In this document: one piece after another, positions 32,424 through 43,394 of the stretch
Numbering within the stretch: position 1 is the first letter of the stretch
Layout of the letters: every line of letters begins with the position of its first letter
Source of the DNA: Massospora cicadina
Taxonomy: Eukaryota; Entomophthoromycota; Entomophthoromycetes; Entomophthorales; Entomophthoraceae
Reading direction: 5' to 3'
Length of the DNA stretch: 64,000 nucleotides
Assembly: GCA_022478985.1 (NCBI GenBank)
Contig: JAKSZP010009474.1
Coordinates: 52,831 to 116,830 of the forward strand
Position numbers and translations under genes: made by a program
Notes under the pieces: generated by a model
Database searches by the model: none
What the model saw: only the letters and a program-made list of their open reading frames with translations
Told to the model about the DNA's origin: nothing

Positions 32424-35109
32424 TTAAACCTGCTGCTGTGAGGCGGCTAGTTTTGAGTCCTTTAGCTTGACTATTAGCTGCAATCCGTGAGGAGCGTCGA
32501 GGGTTCTGAGGGGAAGGAGAGGGTGGGGGGCGGAGGACCCAGTAAGCCAGCCTAGGATGCTGCCCCAGCTCCGTTTCAGGGGAAGGACCTGAGGGTGCTC
32601 AATGGTGACCTCCGCGGTGTCCCCATTTGATGAGTCTGAGTCCATATTCACTTCCTCCAACACTGCAAAGGATCCGCGCGAAATGGACTGTGGGGTTGGG
32701 GTAGGACTCTTTGAGGTGGCACTTCTACTGCAGGCCGCGAGTTGCCAGTCCATGCTGGTGGGCATAGCTCCATTGGGAGCTGAGGGCTGATGCGATAAAT
32801 CGCTGGTGGGGGTTGGTGGGGGTGCCGCGGAGCCCTGAGTGGGGGTGGCTGACGAGGGGCACCCTGTGGGAGATGCCTTGCGCTTGGTGAGAGAGGGAAT
32901 TGACTCTGGGAGATTGGAGGGGGTGCCCATTGGAAGGGGGGCATGAGCGCGAAGGTATCCCACACCAATAGTGGGGTTAGCTGTTTCAACTGCTAGGCGT
33001 AAGGCCTCAGGGGACAGGTCTTGAACAGGAACCCATTGTGTGGGTTGTGGAATTGCTGATGCAGCCATGTGGGATCGTTTTTGGCCTGGTTTAGGCCCCT
33101 GGGTGGTGGCTAAGAGGGCTTGTTTTCGAGCTGTGCAGCCACTATACAAGTGTCCAAGGGCGTTACACCATGAACACCGGGGGCGCGCCTGATCAGGGTC
33201 GACAAAAAGATCTCAGGGCATGCCCCAACTACCGCCACACGAGGAATAACCTCAATGTTGCGGGATACAGTGGGGGAGGGGATGAACGACGCCCTAGCAG
33301 TGCGAGCTCTTTGAGTGGGAGCATAGTAAGAGGGGACGCTAAAGTCCACTGAAAGAACAGACCCAAACTCCATTAAACCACGATGGAGTGCCAGTTTAAG
33401 AGACTCAGGATCAACAGTCGTTGGTAGGTTGGAAAAAGTAACCCATGAAATTTTCTCCAGGTGAGAGCGTGTGCGGGAGATGCAAAGAGATCCGCGTGGA
33501 ATAATGACCTGGAGGGTGGCAGCATGGTCAGCAAGGGCAGCTTCAGTGAAGCCCACATCGATGTAGTGGCCCTCCACTGATTCATGGATGGTGGTGTTAA
33601 TAGGGAATGTCTCCGCAATCGCTGCAAAGTATGAGAAGTAATCCTCTGTATAGAATTCAACAGGGTTATGCCCATAATAAAGGCGAATTGCGTGGGAGAG
33701 GGTTGAGCGAGGTAGAGCTTTTTGCGCTCTAGTTTCGGCCCATTTCTTCTTAACATCGGCAATAAACGCCACTTCACGGGGATCAGCTTTGGGTAGCGTT
33801 GGTGCCAGAGGTTTTTGCCACGCCCCAGTGGCTCCTTTGGTACGTTTGTGTTTGCTTTGGGCTGCAATTGCAGGTTGAGTGTGAGCTGGTGGTTTGGACA
33901 AGTTTGCGGAGTTCCCTTGTTTCTGGAATGTTACAGCAGTTGCTGGCGTCATATTAAATTGAGGGGCGGTTTGTTGGGCCTCGCTAAATTGGGGAGGCCC
34001 ATCCAGATTGGAATTAACTCCAGCCAGTTGGGAGGAGGAGATGTTTCATCACCATCCCAATCTATTTGGGTAAATTCAGCCCGAGTATTTGATGTGATTT
34101 CGTGGGCAAAACTCACTGGCTGATTGGTGAATTGGTCGTTTTCAGCATATTGAGATAAAGTGCCGACTTGAGAAGTGCCGATTATGGGGTTTAAATGGGA
34201 CGGGTGAGATTGGAACTGGTGTGAAGTTCCAAAATCTGAACCATTTAAATCCCCATTGGGAAGAGTAGATTGTCCCAATTTGGTGCTTAGTAAACCAGAA
34301 TGTGCGGCTAATCCAACCTTACATCCGAGGGTTTGGGGGCCAGGTGATTGTTGGGCCTCGCTAAATTGGGGAGTCCCATCCAGATTGGAATTAACTCCAG
34401 CCAATTGGGAGGAGGGAGATGTTTCATCACCATCCCAATCTATTTGGGTAAATTCAGCCCGAGTGTTTGCTGTGACTTCGTGGGCAAAACTCATTGGCTG
34501 ATTAATGAATTGGTCGTTTTAAGCATATTGCGATAAAGTGCCAACTTGAGAAGTGCCAATTACGGGGTTTAAATGGGACGGGTGAGATTGGAACTGGTGT
34601 GAAGTTCCAAAATCCGAACCATTTGAATCCTCATTGGGAAGAGTAGATTGTCCCAATTTGGTGCTTAGTGAACCAGAATGTGCGGCTAATCCAACCTTAC
34701 ATCTGAGGATTTGGGGGCCAGGTAGCTGGGTATCGCCCCTCATGGAGGGAGCCAGAAACACGGCGTCAGCAATAATAGATGGGGCTGAATTAGCTGACAC
34801 AATGGGGTAGGTGAAAGTCTGGATGGGCTGAGTTGCATTCAACTGAGCAGACGCCATTAAAACAGCGTGGGTGATGGCCTCCTTGGTTGGAGGGGGCCCA
34901 GCGGGTTGGTGGGAGGCAGCACACACAGAGCTGTTAGGCGTGCAGGTTGCAGAAGTGCGACCAGGTGAACTGGCGCTAGTTGGAGTAGCTCCAGGTTGGG
35001 GGTGGTGCCTGCTTTCATGGCTGCTGCTTGAGAGCGGGTGATTCTGGTTGACCCTGAGGTGGGTAACCGAGGGTTGCTTCGTTTGGGGTGTTGCTGGCTC
35101 GTTTGGCAT
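32424..35109 (-). pseudogene. LB1 ORF1 with internal tandem repeat and zinc knuckle
   Basis: The frame begins at 35109 (MPNEPATPQTKQPSVTHLRV). It has a stop near 34519, a 1-bp frameshift near 34036 and another near 33190; otherwise it is open to 32424, about 890 codons. It has a Pro/Ser/Thr-rich N-terminus, then a 126-residue unit repeated in tandem (33970-34730). A conserved core follows (WVTFSNLPTTVDPESLKLAL, comparable to FLPTTVKRDILEQHL in LA2). Next is a CCHC knuckle CSWCNALGHLYSGC at about 33130-33172, and a long low-complexity C-terminus. The likely role is RNA binding. An upstream ATG at 35142 is in a different frame. Confidence 0.82.
33970..34730 (-). repeat. Tandem 380-bp duplication in LB1 ORF1
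   Basis: Two units of about 378-380 bp (33967-34346 and 34347-34726) are nearly identical. Both encode CKVGLAAHSG, LSTKLGQSTLPN, SHQFQSHPSHLNP, IGTSQVGTLSQYA and EFTQIDWDGDETSP. A 1-bp difference in the AG-rich part (about 34036 against 34413) creates the frameshift. Confidence 0.9.
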
Positions 35110-35247
35110 AGCCTGCGGGTTCTTTTGCGGGGTTTCCCGCCATATTTGCTAATAGTTATTGTAAATCTCTTTAGTGGAGCTAAATTTCAGGCTGAATTGA
35201 TTTTCGAAAAGTGATGCTTAGCAGAAAGAGATATGGTAAGAGCTATT

Positions 35248-36310
35248 GTGATCATTAAAATGGGTAAAGCCCATCCAGTATAGGGGCCAATGAGCCACCA
35301 AGTTAGTGTCATCAGGGCTTTGCCAAGAAGCATTGAGTAAAAACAAAAAGATTGTGTACTAGCAGGATTTTTATTGGAAAGTAAAGTAAATAAAGGAATT
35401 GAACAACAATTTTCTCAGTGCGTTGCAACTGAGTTAAATAGTGTTTAATTTGGTAGTATGTCAAAGCAGGGATTGGGCCCTCAAATTCTAACTAACCCAG
35501 CGAATATTCAGGGGAGGGGGAATTAAATATAATCTGAAATGACATAAAAGGATTTGGAAGTAGGCTGAGTCATTATTGGTTCATCCGTAAACACCTGAAC
35601 TAAGGCTCTACTGCATTTGCATCAGTTAGCGCGAAATCATCTCGCCTGATGGGCAACGGGAATCCTCCAGGGCCTCCCCACATAGGGGCGGTCCCAATAT
35701 GTTGGAAAAAAGGTTTGGGATGGCCAACCCACCCATGCTGGTCGCTGGGGTGTTTGTTTGGCCATTTGGGCTTATCTAGCTCCAATCCCAAATTTCAAAA
35801 TGGGGGTTTTGAATTATCAGCAACAGTCCCTGAAGGTGATACCTACTCATTGGGAATTGTCTCTGGCGATTTTAAGGGAATTTTAGCATTTAAGATTGTA
35901 CTGCTTAATGACTCAATGTCATATCAATTCCGCCTGAGAATTACTCCTTGTACCTTTTTGACTATTAGTTTTTTGCCTATCAGGCTTTATTCCCATTGAT
36001 TTCAATTTTTTTGGCTTCGATTCTGAGGATTTGGCGAGATTGGTTTTATAAAGTCCCTCCCACTGTGGGGAAGATGGTTACCAATAATCTAGGCACACAG
36101 TTCATTAATTTGGCAGACAAGTTTGACAGAGGTAAGCGAGGGAACTGGGTGAGGAATTTTCAGAGGGAGGGATGTTACCCAGCGCTCATCTACCACAAGA
36201 GTGAGGTCAGCCTGGGTGATGAAGGGTACAGCCGCCCTCTTTGGACCCTTCTTATTTGGAGATGGTAAAATTGCCTGATCTACGCAAAGCGTTGTTCCCC
36301 AGGACTTACA
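35248..36310 (-). repeat. G3 3' LTR, inner part
   Basis: Resumes the LTR after LB1 and aligns with 46473-47535, including GTGATCATTAAAATGGGTAA and ACTAGCAGGA. It ends GGACTTACA (36302-36310), so on the minus strand the LTR begins TGTAAGTCC. Confidence 0.9.
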
Positions 36311-36333
36311 TTACCCTTTCCTTTTAACAGAGG
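36311..36333 (-). promoter_or_regulatory. G3 polypurine tract
   Basis: On the minus strand TTAAAAGGAAAGGGTAA lies directly before the LTR. G4 has AAAAAAGGAAAGG at the same place (58280-58292). Confidence 0.75.
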
Positions 36334-36369
36334 TGGGGCGCCACCACCGGGAAACTGCGTGAAAGCTAC

Positions 36370-36760
36370 ATTCTTGTGAGCCCTGGGCAGCTTGATCGCC
36401 ATTAAGGTTGCAACTTTTTTTTTTGGGGGGGGGACAGGGAGCATTGGGATGTGAATCATGAAATGCCTCGACCAGTTCCATGCTTTTGCGCAATTGTGGG
36501 CCTTGACCCAACTGTTCTCATAGGCTGGTTTACCCATCCAAGCGATAAGACATTGAAATGACATCTGAGGTTTGTGGGATGCTAAAATACTCTCCACCTC
36601 AGCCTCCTCTGCATCCTCAATTACTATCAGCTCAGAATCTGCGGGGATAGTTTCCTTGAAAGGGGACATCTGAGATATGTGGAAGACAGGATGCTGTTTC
36701 CAATGAGAAGGCAAAATTAACCGTAAATCTCCATTGCCCAAGTAATCCTTCACCAAGTGG
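36370..36760 (-). pseudogene. G3 integrase C-terminus and chromodomain
   Basis: The frame at 36280-36756 starts MVKDYLGNGDLRLILPSHWK, with HPVFHISQMSPF as the usual integrase C-terminal beta segment. It then reads EVESILASHKPQMSFQCLIA followed by WMGKPAYENSWVKAHN, a chromodomain with both tryptophans kept (IAW and NSW). Chromodomains bind methylated histone H3 and steer integration. This is the best evidence that G3 is a chromovirus. Confidence 0.8.
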
Positions 36761-37463
36761 GGACCAAATTTTTACTTGAAAACTTCTGGGAGGTACCTGC
36801 ATCAACAAATGACGTGTATCAAGAATGACATATGATCCCACTACTATATCATAGCCAGAAAGCTGCTTCAAAGCACAGACTGCTTGTAGTCACTGATAGC
36901 CCTAGTGAGATGCACCCACACCAAGGACTGATTAGATAAAATATGCTCTGCATGATTTGCGGCATCTGGGACCTCCAGACACTGGCAAGGACTGAACAAA
37001 AATGAGGGGTTATAACCCAAAGTTGCTTCATAAGGAGAAAGCCCCATGAGGCATGAGTTCCATTGTATTGGCAAATTATGTGAGAGGGAGGTCATTAGCC
37101 CAAGTATCCTGCTTGGCTGCAGCATAAAAGCGCAATTACTGTTCTAAAATTTAATTAACCCGCTCAGTTTATCCATCGAGCTGGGAAAATATGCTGTGGA
37201 ATGGCAGGGTGTATTTTTAGAAGTGAAAAAAGCTCAAACTATAACCGTGTTGTAAACTGGGACCCATGGTCACTGATGATCTCCTGCGGGAGACCAAAAA
37301 TATGAAACACATGGCGCATGAAAAGATGAGCAGTTTCTTCTGATGAAATTGAGGAAGAGCATGAAATAAATAGGGAAAATTTTTAAACTGATTGGCCAGC
37401 ACCAGCACCACAGTAAACCCACAAGAACAAGAAAGTTTGACAATAAAATCCATGGCACCAATG
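36760..37463 (-). pseudogene. G3 integrase catalytic core
   Basis: The minus-strand reading GAMDFIVKLSCSCGFTVVLV contains the first catalytic Asp (MDF). It aligns with SVDFIVELPLSNSSDAIMVV in G4. The region of the second Asp is legible but shifted (near 37260-37290). Downstream, NSCLMGLSPYEATLGYNPSF corresponds to LHTSTNLSPFEATLGYNPSF in G4. LA2 is inserted immediately upstream, between the zinc-binding part and this core. Confidence 0.8.
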
Positions 37464-37491
37464 TACATGGACCCCAAAACTTTTCTTTCTC

Positions 37492-37511
37492 GTTGCAAAC
37501 ACTTTTGCAAC
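37492..37511 (+). repeat. Hairpin at the LINE A 5' end
   Basis: GTTGCAAA (37492-37499) and its complement TTTGCAAC (37504-37511) enclose the 4-nt loop CACT. LA4 keeps 7 of the 8 pairs (62989-62995 and 63002-63008); LA1 and LA3 have degraded versions. It lies within 20 nt of the LINE start. Confidence 0.65.
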
Positions 37512-37768
37512 CCATTCACTTCAAGACTAAATCTAGTTTGATAATCTCATAGAGGGGATTAGTCTGCGCCCATGTCTGGGAGCAGTTGGGCAAGCAAGGC
37601 AAGAGGAGCAGGCGGAAGGCCCGCAGCCTCTAGCGTTCAAAAACGCCCCGGAGAATCTGGCGGAATAGAAAAAAACTAAAAAAACCGGCGGTCACAATTT
37701 CCCCAGAGATACTCGCGTGGCAAGCATGATGAAACCAGTACATCAACACGCCACATTCACAGCCACTT

Positions 37769-38660
37769 TTGTCAGTGGAATTCGGAGTCCGTGTGTATCT
37801 GGACATCCAAAAAACGGCCCTATGGGAAAAAATTTTTGAAGATGTACACAAAATTTTCCCAACCGCGGTGTATGTTGCACCTCACTCCATGTCGCGTGGT
37901 TGGCTGGACCTAGGTTTTGAAAGCAAAATAGCAGCAGACGAGGCTGCAGCGGTGCATGTAGTGGTCAACCTCCCCAAAGGGCAATGGGTTGTCGAAACTA
38001 AACGCACCAGATGGACAAAATCAAACCAAATTTTCCTCATGTTTGACTTTTTGCCTACTACGGTAAAACGTGACATTTTGGAGCAACACCTGAAAGATGG
38101 TCTCGCCATATATGGCGAAATACAATCTTTCAAAATGCAACGTTTCATGCTGATGCCACACCTGTGCACCGGCTAAGCCATCGCAGTTCTGACCCCAACT
38201 GAGGAGATCGCAAAGGACCTAACCCAGATCCTGCACTCCACCTTTATTGACATCGCAGGGCACACCACCCACCCATTCCGGGTAACTGTGGACAGCGCGC
38301 CCCCATTTCACCCACTGTGATGCGTTCAGCCATAAGGCACACGCGTGCCCCATCAAAGAGGGCGTTACATTCCAAGAGCACCCCTCAGCAGCCATGGCCA
38401 GCGGAGAGGCACACTACAAACCAACCGCAAGCACCAAAGAGGCTTTCCCGTGGGGAGCACAAGGCTGCTACCTATTGGTAAAGCCCATCTCCCCGCAGGA
38501 GCAGAAGAAGGCCAAGCAGGCCCATAGGACTGCAGCCAAGGAAGCGGCCAAGGTCACCACCACCATCCCACACTCACAACGCCAGGAGGACATGGAGACC
38601 TTTGCAGCAGAAGCAACTTGGGAATCCATCACCCAATCAGATTGGGAGGCCCAAGCTTAA
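37769..38660 (+). pseudogene. LA2 ORF1 (zinc-knuckle protein)
   Basis: The frame from 37769 (MSVEFGVRVYLDIQKTALWE) runs 135 codons to TAA 38174-38176. It continues through AIAVLTPTEEIAKDLTQILH, then shifts near 38310 into CTHCDAFSHKAHAC, a complete CCHC knuckle (about 38320-38352). The frame 38394-38660 carries the Lys/Ala-rich part (EQKKAKQAHRTAAKEAAKVT) and ends WEAQA. A basic Lys/Arg stretch (RRRENKKRRPKP, about 38825) follows in another frame. ORF1 probably coats the LINE RNA. Confidence 0.82.
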
Positions 38661-38986
38661 TGGGCCACTCAATCCGAGGATCCAATGGGAGATTCAATCT
38701 CACCCAATCGCTGCACCCAAGCCCCGGTTGAAACTGACTTGGGACCTATCCCAACCAAAAAAAATTTTTTTGCCCCACTCGACGGTGCACTGAACTTATC
38801 CGCACCGCAAAAATTTGTCCGACGTCGGGAAAACAAAAAGCGAAGGCCAAAGCCAACGCAACTCTTTCCAAAAAAACTAAAAAAACCCCAATAGCGTTGC
38901 TGCTAATATCCGCGCTGCTGTGAAAGCCCGTGGGGACCTGGAAGAGGCTGGTGGGCCAGGGGCCCACCCCTCGCACCTAAGGTGCT

Positions 38987-39720
38987 ATGGGGGAAACCTT
39001 CACTCTAGGGATGCTGAATATCACCGGACTCAAGGCCTCCCCATCCCGGGCTAGGAAACTGAGTTTTGTACAAAATAATTTACCCATAGATATCCTGGCC
39101 ATCCAGGAAACCCACTGTCCACGAGGTTCCAAGGATGCTTGGAAAACAATGCTCCTACCATCCCTATCCTTTTGGTCAAAGCACTGTGGGGTGCTAATTC
39201 AGAAAAACAAATTTTTCTAAATTTACATCTTCAGAAACATTCCTAAATGACTGAGTGAACGTTGTCACCTTCTCATGGGCCGATGTTGCACACACAATCG
39301 TCAACATTTATGCCCCAAACGGTGCACAAGAGCATCAGGAATTTTTCTCATCGGTCAAATCCCTCCCGCTACCCCCCAATTCTTTCCTAATTGGTGACAT
39401 GAACTGTTGGCTAACCTCACCAACGGACTGGTGGCCACCCTCACCCCACGCCCCACAGGGTCACGTAGAACTACGCGTTCTAAAAGCCACCCTTGGGTTA
39501 ATGGATGCGCTGCCATGACATGCCCCACTGCTCGAAAACATGACGCATCCCCATGTCCACAATGGCCAATTAAGGTCCATGACCCACATGACCTTATTCT
39601 AGCGCTGGCAAAATTCCAACCCCACATCTCCCACTTCAAAACAACGAAAATGGAATTCTCTGACCACCGACTGGTCTCGATAACATACCACTTACCCGTC
39701 ACAGTTGCAAGGTCCCACAT
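38987..39720 (+). pseudogene. LA2 apurinic-type endonuclease
   Basis: LGMLNITGLKASPSRARKLS holds the first Asn motif. IDILAIQETHCPRG holds the catalytic Glu (about 39105). TIVNIYAPNGAQ and FLIGDMNCW (about 39390) match the central motifs. EFSDHRLVSITYHLP (about 39655-39700) is the terminal SDH motif with the catalytic His. Every expected motif is present but spread over three frames. Confidence 0.88.
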
Positions 39721-40317
39721 TGGTGCAAAATCTGCCCCCCAGAGCTTGCGTCGCCAGGATTTTCCATGTGGGTGGAAGAGGCAACTTTGGCAAAATCGTT
39801 TGTTGCACCGTTTTGCACGGACCCCATTTCCACATGGGCAATATTCAAAGAAGACACCATCCGCCACTATCGCCATCTCTCATCCAGACGCTCACGAGCC
39901 ACATCGGCGGTTATATCGTGTGCACTGGCGGAATTGGCCCACTTGGAGTCCAACATTCCAGCCTCAGGATATAGCCCTGCATGGGGCCAGAAGTGGGCGG
40001 AGGCAGCAGCCCACCTCAACGCACTTGAAAGGCAACACAAACATTGGGTTTGTGTCCAATACAGGGCCACACGCATCACTAAAGGTGACAAGTGCACTGC
40101 ATACTTCTTCAAAAAAAATTTTGCACCATGCCAGAGTGTGGCCTGCACACAGGTGCGAAGATCGGATAATTCTATTGTGGACACACCGGCTGAAGTGGCA
40201 ATCAAAACGCAAAGATATTACTCTGAGTTATATTGAGTTGAACCAATTCAGCCGGAAGAAATGGCAGAATTTCTCGACAGAGCTCATATCCGCACCATTT
40301 TCTGATACCCGGAAATA
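39720..40317 (+). pseudogene. LA2 endonuclease-RT linker
   Basis: The 156-codon frame 39766-40236 (MWVEEATLAKSFVAPFCTDP) is the linker. It includes ARATSAVISCALAELAHLES and the conserved KGDKCTAYFFKKNF, comparable to WERPTRFFFQKQK in LB1. It has no catalytic residues. Frame breaks lie at both ends. Confidence 0.75.
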
Positions 40318-42280
40318 ATGAATTTAATTACTCCAAATGAATTATGGACTACCATTCGCGGTGTGCCAAACCGAAAATGCCCAGGCCCAGATGGCATTCC
40401 ATATGAGTTCTACAAAAAATATTTTAAATATATATCCCCATTGCTGCTAGCCTCACTCAACCAAAGCCTGTTGGAAATGCGCCTCCTACCAGGAGGACAT
40501 GAGGCTTTTACAGTCACACTCTTCAAGAAAGGGGATAGGCTAGACTTAGCCAACTGGCGCCCCATTTCTCTAACAAACACAGACACCAAATTTTTAACAA
40601 AAATCATGGCTAACCGTTTAGGGACTGTAGCATCTGCCACCATCTCTCCAGAACAATTTGGTTTCATCCCCAGAAGGTCGATTTGGGATAACGTGCACTC
40701 TGTGGCTAATGTGTGTCAGTCCACAGCCTCTGGGGCACTTGTATTCTTGGACCAACAAAAGGCCTATGATAGAGTAAACTGGGAATACCTTAGGGCCTGC
40801 CTCCAACAATTCCGCCTACCTCCCCGCTTCATTAACTGGGTGATGCTGCTCACGGAATCTGCAACAATGGCTGTGCGCGGCCCAGGTTTCCTAATGGAAG
40901 TAGTCCATCCTCAAAGGGGCCTGCGACAAGGGGACCCCCTGAGCCCACTCTTATACAACTTCAGCCTTGATCCACTACTGCGAAATGTGAATGCCCAACT
41001 CACTGGGGTCCATGTGCCAGGCTAAACCCCAGTCAAGATGATGGCATTTGCAGATGATTGTGTGGTGGGGGTGTCTAATAACAAAGATGCACGCGCGCTT
41101 GAAGCCCTCATCCAGGAGTATTCCCGGGTAAGCAATGCGGCACTGAACGCCTCCAAAACTGAAATCATCCTCCTTGGTCAGTTTCAGAACTGCTGGGCCC
41201 CAGCAAGTAGTTCCCAACCCAGCCCAGCTGCTCGCCCAAGTCCACGCCTTAATAACTCAAAACACACCGCTCCACTGGTGCTCCCCTTTGTGCCGCGACC
41301 TACCATAGGACTGGTACGCCATCCGGGCGTGTGGTTGGAGGCAGGAGGATACGCGTCAGCAGTAATGGAGGGCCATATACTGGACAACGTGACGAAGCGA
41401 ATCGCCTCTCTCAGAGCCCACCCTACTACCCTCACTGGCAGGGTTGTTCTTGCCAAATCTATGCTCCTATCCATAGTCTGGTTTGGAGCCCACGCCATCC
41501 CCTTCTCCCCAAGCCTCTTCAAATCCCTGTATGCTTTGCTACAAGGTTGGCTTTGGTCAGGCCGCCCTCCACCAGTACGGCTAGAGGTCATGTTTGGCCC
41601 TCATCATCATGGTGGCATGGGCCTACTTGACTTAAAAGCCCATGCCGCCAAGATCCTAGGCACCTGGATTGCAGCCGTCACTGCTCCTACACTCCCATCC
41701 CAACACTGGTCCCGCGCGGCCCACTCCAACTTCTCCCGAGCCTTGGGCCTCAACAATCCATCAAACCCCCACTCCCTGATGAAATACCTCGCATCACACA
41801 CATCAGCCACAGGTCCTCACGGGACCAAAACCCACTACAAACGAATCCTACTCTCCATGCGAAGCGCAGAGTGGAGAATTCGTATTAGTGGACATACAAC
41901 CCGAAGAGGCCGCCCCTCTCCTCAGTTCACACAAGAGGTACAGGGGCTACCCATCCATGATGGCGTGATCCCCATTCGACCCCAAGTCCTATCCAGGGTG
42001 GACTACCTGGACATGATGGACATCCCTTATTCCACTGAGACCCAAAAGACTATCTGGAAATACGCAAAACTTCCTCTGTTGCAGCCTCAAGTCCACTCCC
42101 ATGTGTGGCGCTGCCTGAGGCGGGTGTATCGTACAGCTGAGCGCTCTAATGCTTTACACTCATCCTGTGTCGTGTGTGGCCAGTATGGAACGCTGTTTCA
42201 CCGCCTGGAGAAGTGCCCCACCTCTAAAGTAATATGGCGCGAAGTCCAACGTCTGCTAGGCCAGTATCAAACACATCCCT
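40318..42280 (+). CDS. LA2 ORF2 RT and C-terminal region, one internal stop
   Basis: One frame from 40318, interrupted only by TAA at 41023-41025, continues to 42573. RT blocks: CPGPDGIPYEFYKKYFKYIS, LANWRPISLTNTDTKFLTKI, EQFGFIPRRSIWDN, VFLDQQKAYDRVNWEYLRAC (first Asp), RGLRQGDPLSPLLYNFSLDP, and MMAFADDCVVGVSN with the catalytic AspAsp at 41038-41080. The zf-RVT-like finger CVVCGQYGTLFHRLEKC lies at about 42169-42219. After about 42280 the true protein shifts to another frame. The stop sits just before the FADD motif. Confidence 0.9.
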
Positions 42281-42641
42281 TCAGTCTGTCAAGAGATATG
42301 TTTGCTTCATCAATGGCCTCCCCCTCCCACCCTCCCTTCGTGCTCTGGTGGTTGCAATCGCCATGTGGACTATCCACACGATTGTCTTGGATGCCATCGC
42401 TGGATCCATCCCCACCCTCCCTGAAGCTGTCCACAGATTCCGGTCTCATTTGGTGGATCACTTTCAAGCGTGGATGTTTGGATATCTCCCACCACGTCGC
42501 CAGCAGCTGGTCTCCTCCTGGTTCCCAGTCTGGTTCATCAAATCAGACCCCTTCCTCCACACGTGCTCAATAGTGGCTACGCCCCCTACACACGTTCCCT
42601 CCCCTTCCCATAAGAGCGTTCCCGCTGGCAACAAGAGATAG
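42281..42641 (+). pseudogene. LA2 ORF2 last segment, shifted frame
   Basis: From about 42290 the frame reading LRALVVAIAMWTIHTIVLDA and HRFRSHLVDHFQAWMFGYLP matches LB1 (LRVLAYATAIWTIHNSFLRA). This is therefore the original reading frame. It ends VPAGNKR at 42641, like LA1 (VPAGNRR). The longer overlapping frame is the frameshifted one. Confidence 0.75.
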
Positions 42642-42757
42642 CATCGCTTATCTAGGGTGCCTCACCTGGTACTAAGTTTTGTCTCGTCTGAGTCATATTT
42701 GGAAGTGTCCGTCCCATGGTCGGCCTTCCCCGCAATAAATTAAAATTACATGGACCC

Positions 42758-43394
42758 TCAGCCTATTTTAAAAGATTAAGGCCATTTCTTTCTGATTGAT
42801 CTGATTTGGCTCATGCTCAGGTAATGCAATTGGTGATCCAGGCTGGTACTTTATTTTGATAAGCCCACACAAGTATAAGTCCACTTAAACAAGTCAATAC
42901 ATTTCTTATTTCCCAGATAACTGATTGTGGGAGCATTGTGATGGGCCCAAAAAACCTCAGCTCTAAAGAGAGGAGTAATTAAACCTGTGACAAAAATAAA
43001 TGAGACCCTCCACCAAGGATTTTATGGAATGTTTGTTAGTTGGAAGGGACAATTGGTCTAATAACTTCACTCCTTCGGGATAGGTCATTTGAACTGCTAA
43101 AATCCATGAAATAAGAGGAGCATCATGAGATAAGTCTAATGATGAGACCACGGGGGGTACAATGGATAAAATTTGGATGGTAGGAATCATGGTGACCAGA
43201 TCCGAATCATCTGATTCTGTGGGGCAATGAGCAGGGTTGCAGCTAAGGAAATTGGCGAGCACTTTTAGCGCACCTTTCACTAACCCGTATTTAAAGTTGA
43301 AGAAACATAATTCCTGATAGGTGCGTGCTTTCCTATATGCCAACTTCTGTGGTTTATGTAAATACAGTAGGGCTTGATGATCCATACGCCCCAT
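42758..43394 (-). pseudogene. G3 RNase H end and integrase N-terminus
   Basis: The 143-codon frame 42963-43394 begins at the RNase H end (DHQALLYLHKPQKLAYRKAR, comparable to DHKSLLYYRKPQNLGYHQT in G4). It holds the linker IQILSIVPPVVSSLDLSHDA, matching G4 QILSLAPPMVAFADLAPDA. Below 42963 the HHCC part is legible (AHHNAPTISYLG). LA2 cuts the integrase here. Confidence 0.78.

Larger units (their letters stand above)
28790..35231 (-). mobile_element. LB1: near-complete LINE B
   Basis: A 6442-bp insertion flanked by the perfect 16-bp repeat TATGGTAAGAGCTATT (28774-28789 and 35232-35247). The minus-strand order is 5' UTR, ORF1 (35109 to 32424), ORF2 endonuclease (32386 to about 31540), RT (31534 to 30260), C-terminal zinc region (30007 to 28847) and a 3' end GGGACCATCTAGTACT with about seven A. 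It is clearly more GC-rich than its surroundings. Few frame breaks remain, so it is the youngest-looking LINE here. Endonuclease plus a zf-RVT-like C-terminus place it in an L1/Tad-like group; the exact clade needs a tree. Confidence 0.93.
37475..42746 (+). mobile_element. LA2: full-length LINE A in G3 integrase
   Basis: 5272 bp, flanked by the perfect 11-bp repeat TACATGGACCC (37464-37474 and 42747-42757). It has a 5' UTR with a terminal hairpin, ORF1 (about 37769-38660), endonuclease (38987-39720), RT (40318-41100), a C-terminal region to 42641 and the LINE A tail (42713-42746). Of the LINE A copies it has the longest open frames. It is broken by roughly half a dozen stops and frameshifts. 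Confidence 0.93.

Noticed and set aside
33170..33352. Plus-strand frames through LB1 (for example 28997-29332, 30109-30515, 31433-31711)
   Set aside because: GC-rich DNA has few stops on either strand; the minus-strand readings carry the LINE motifs.
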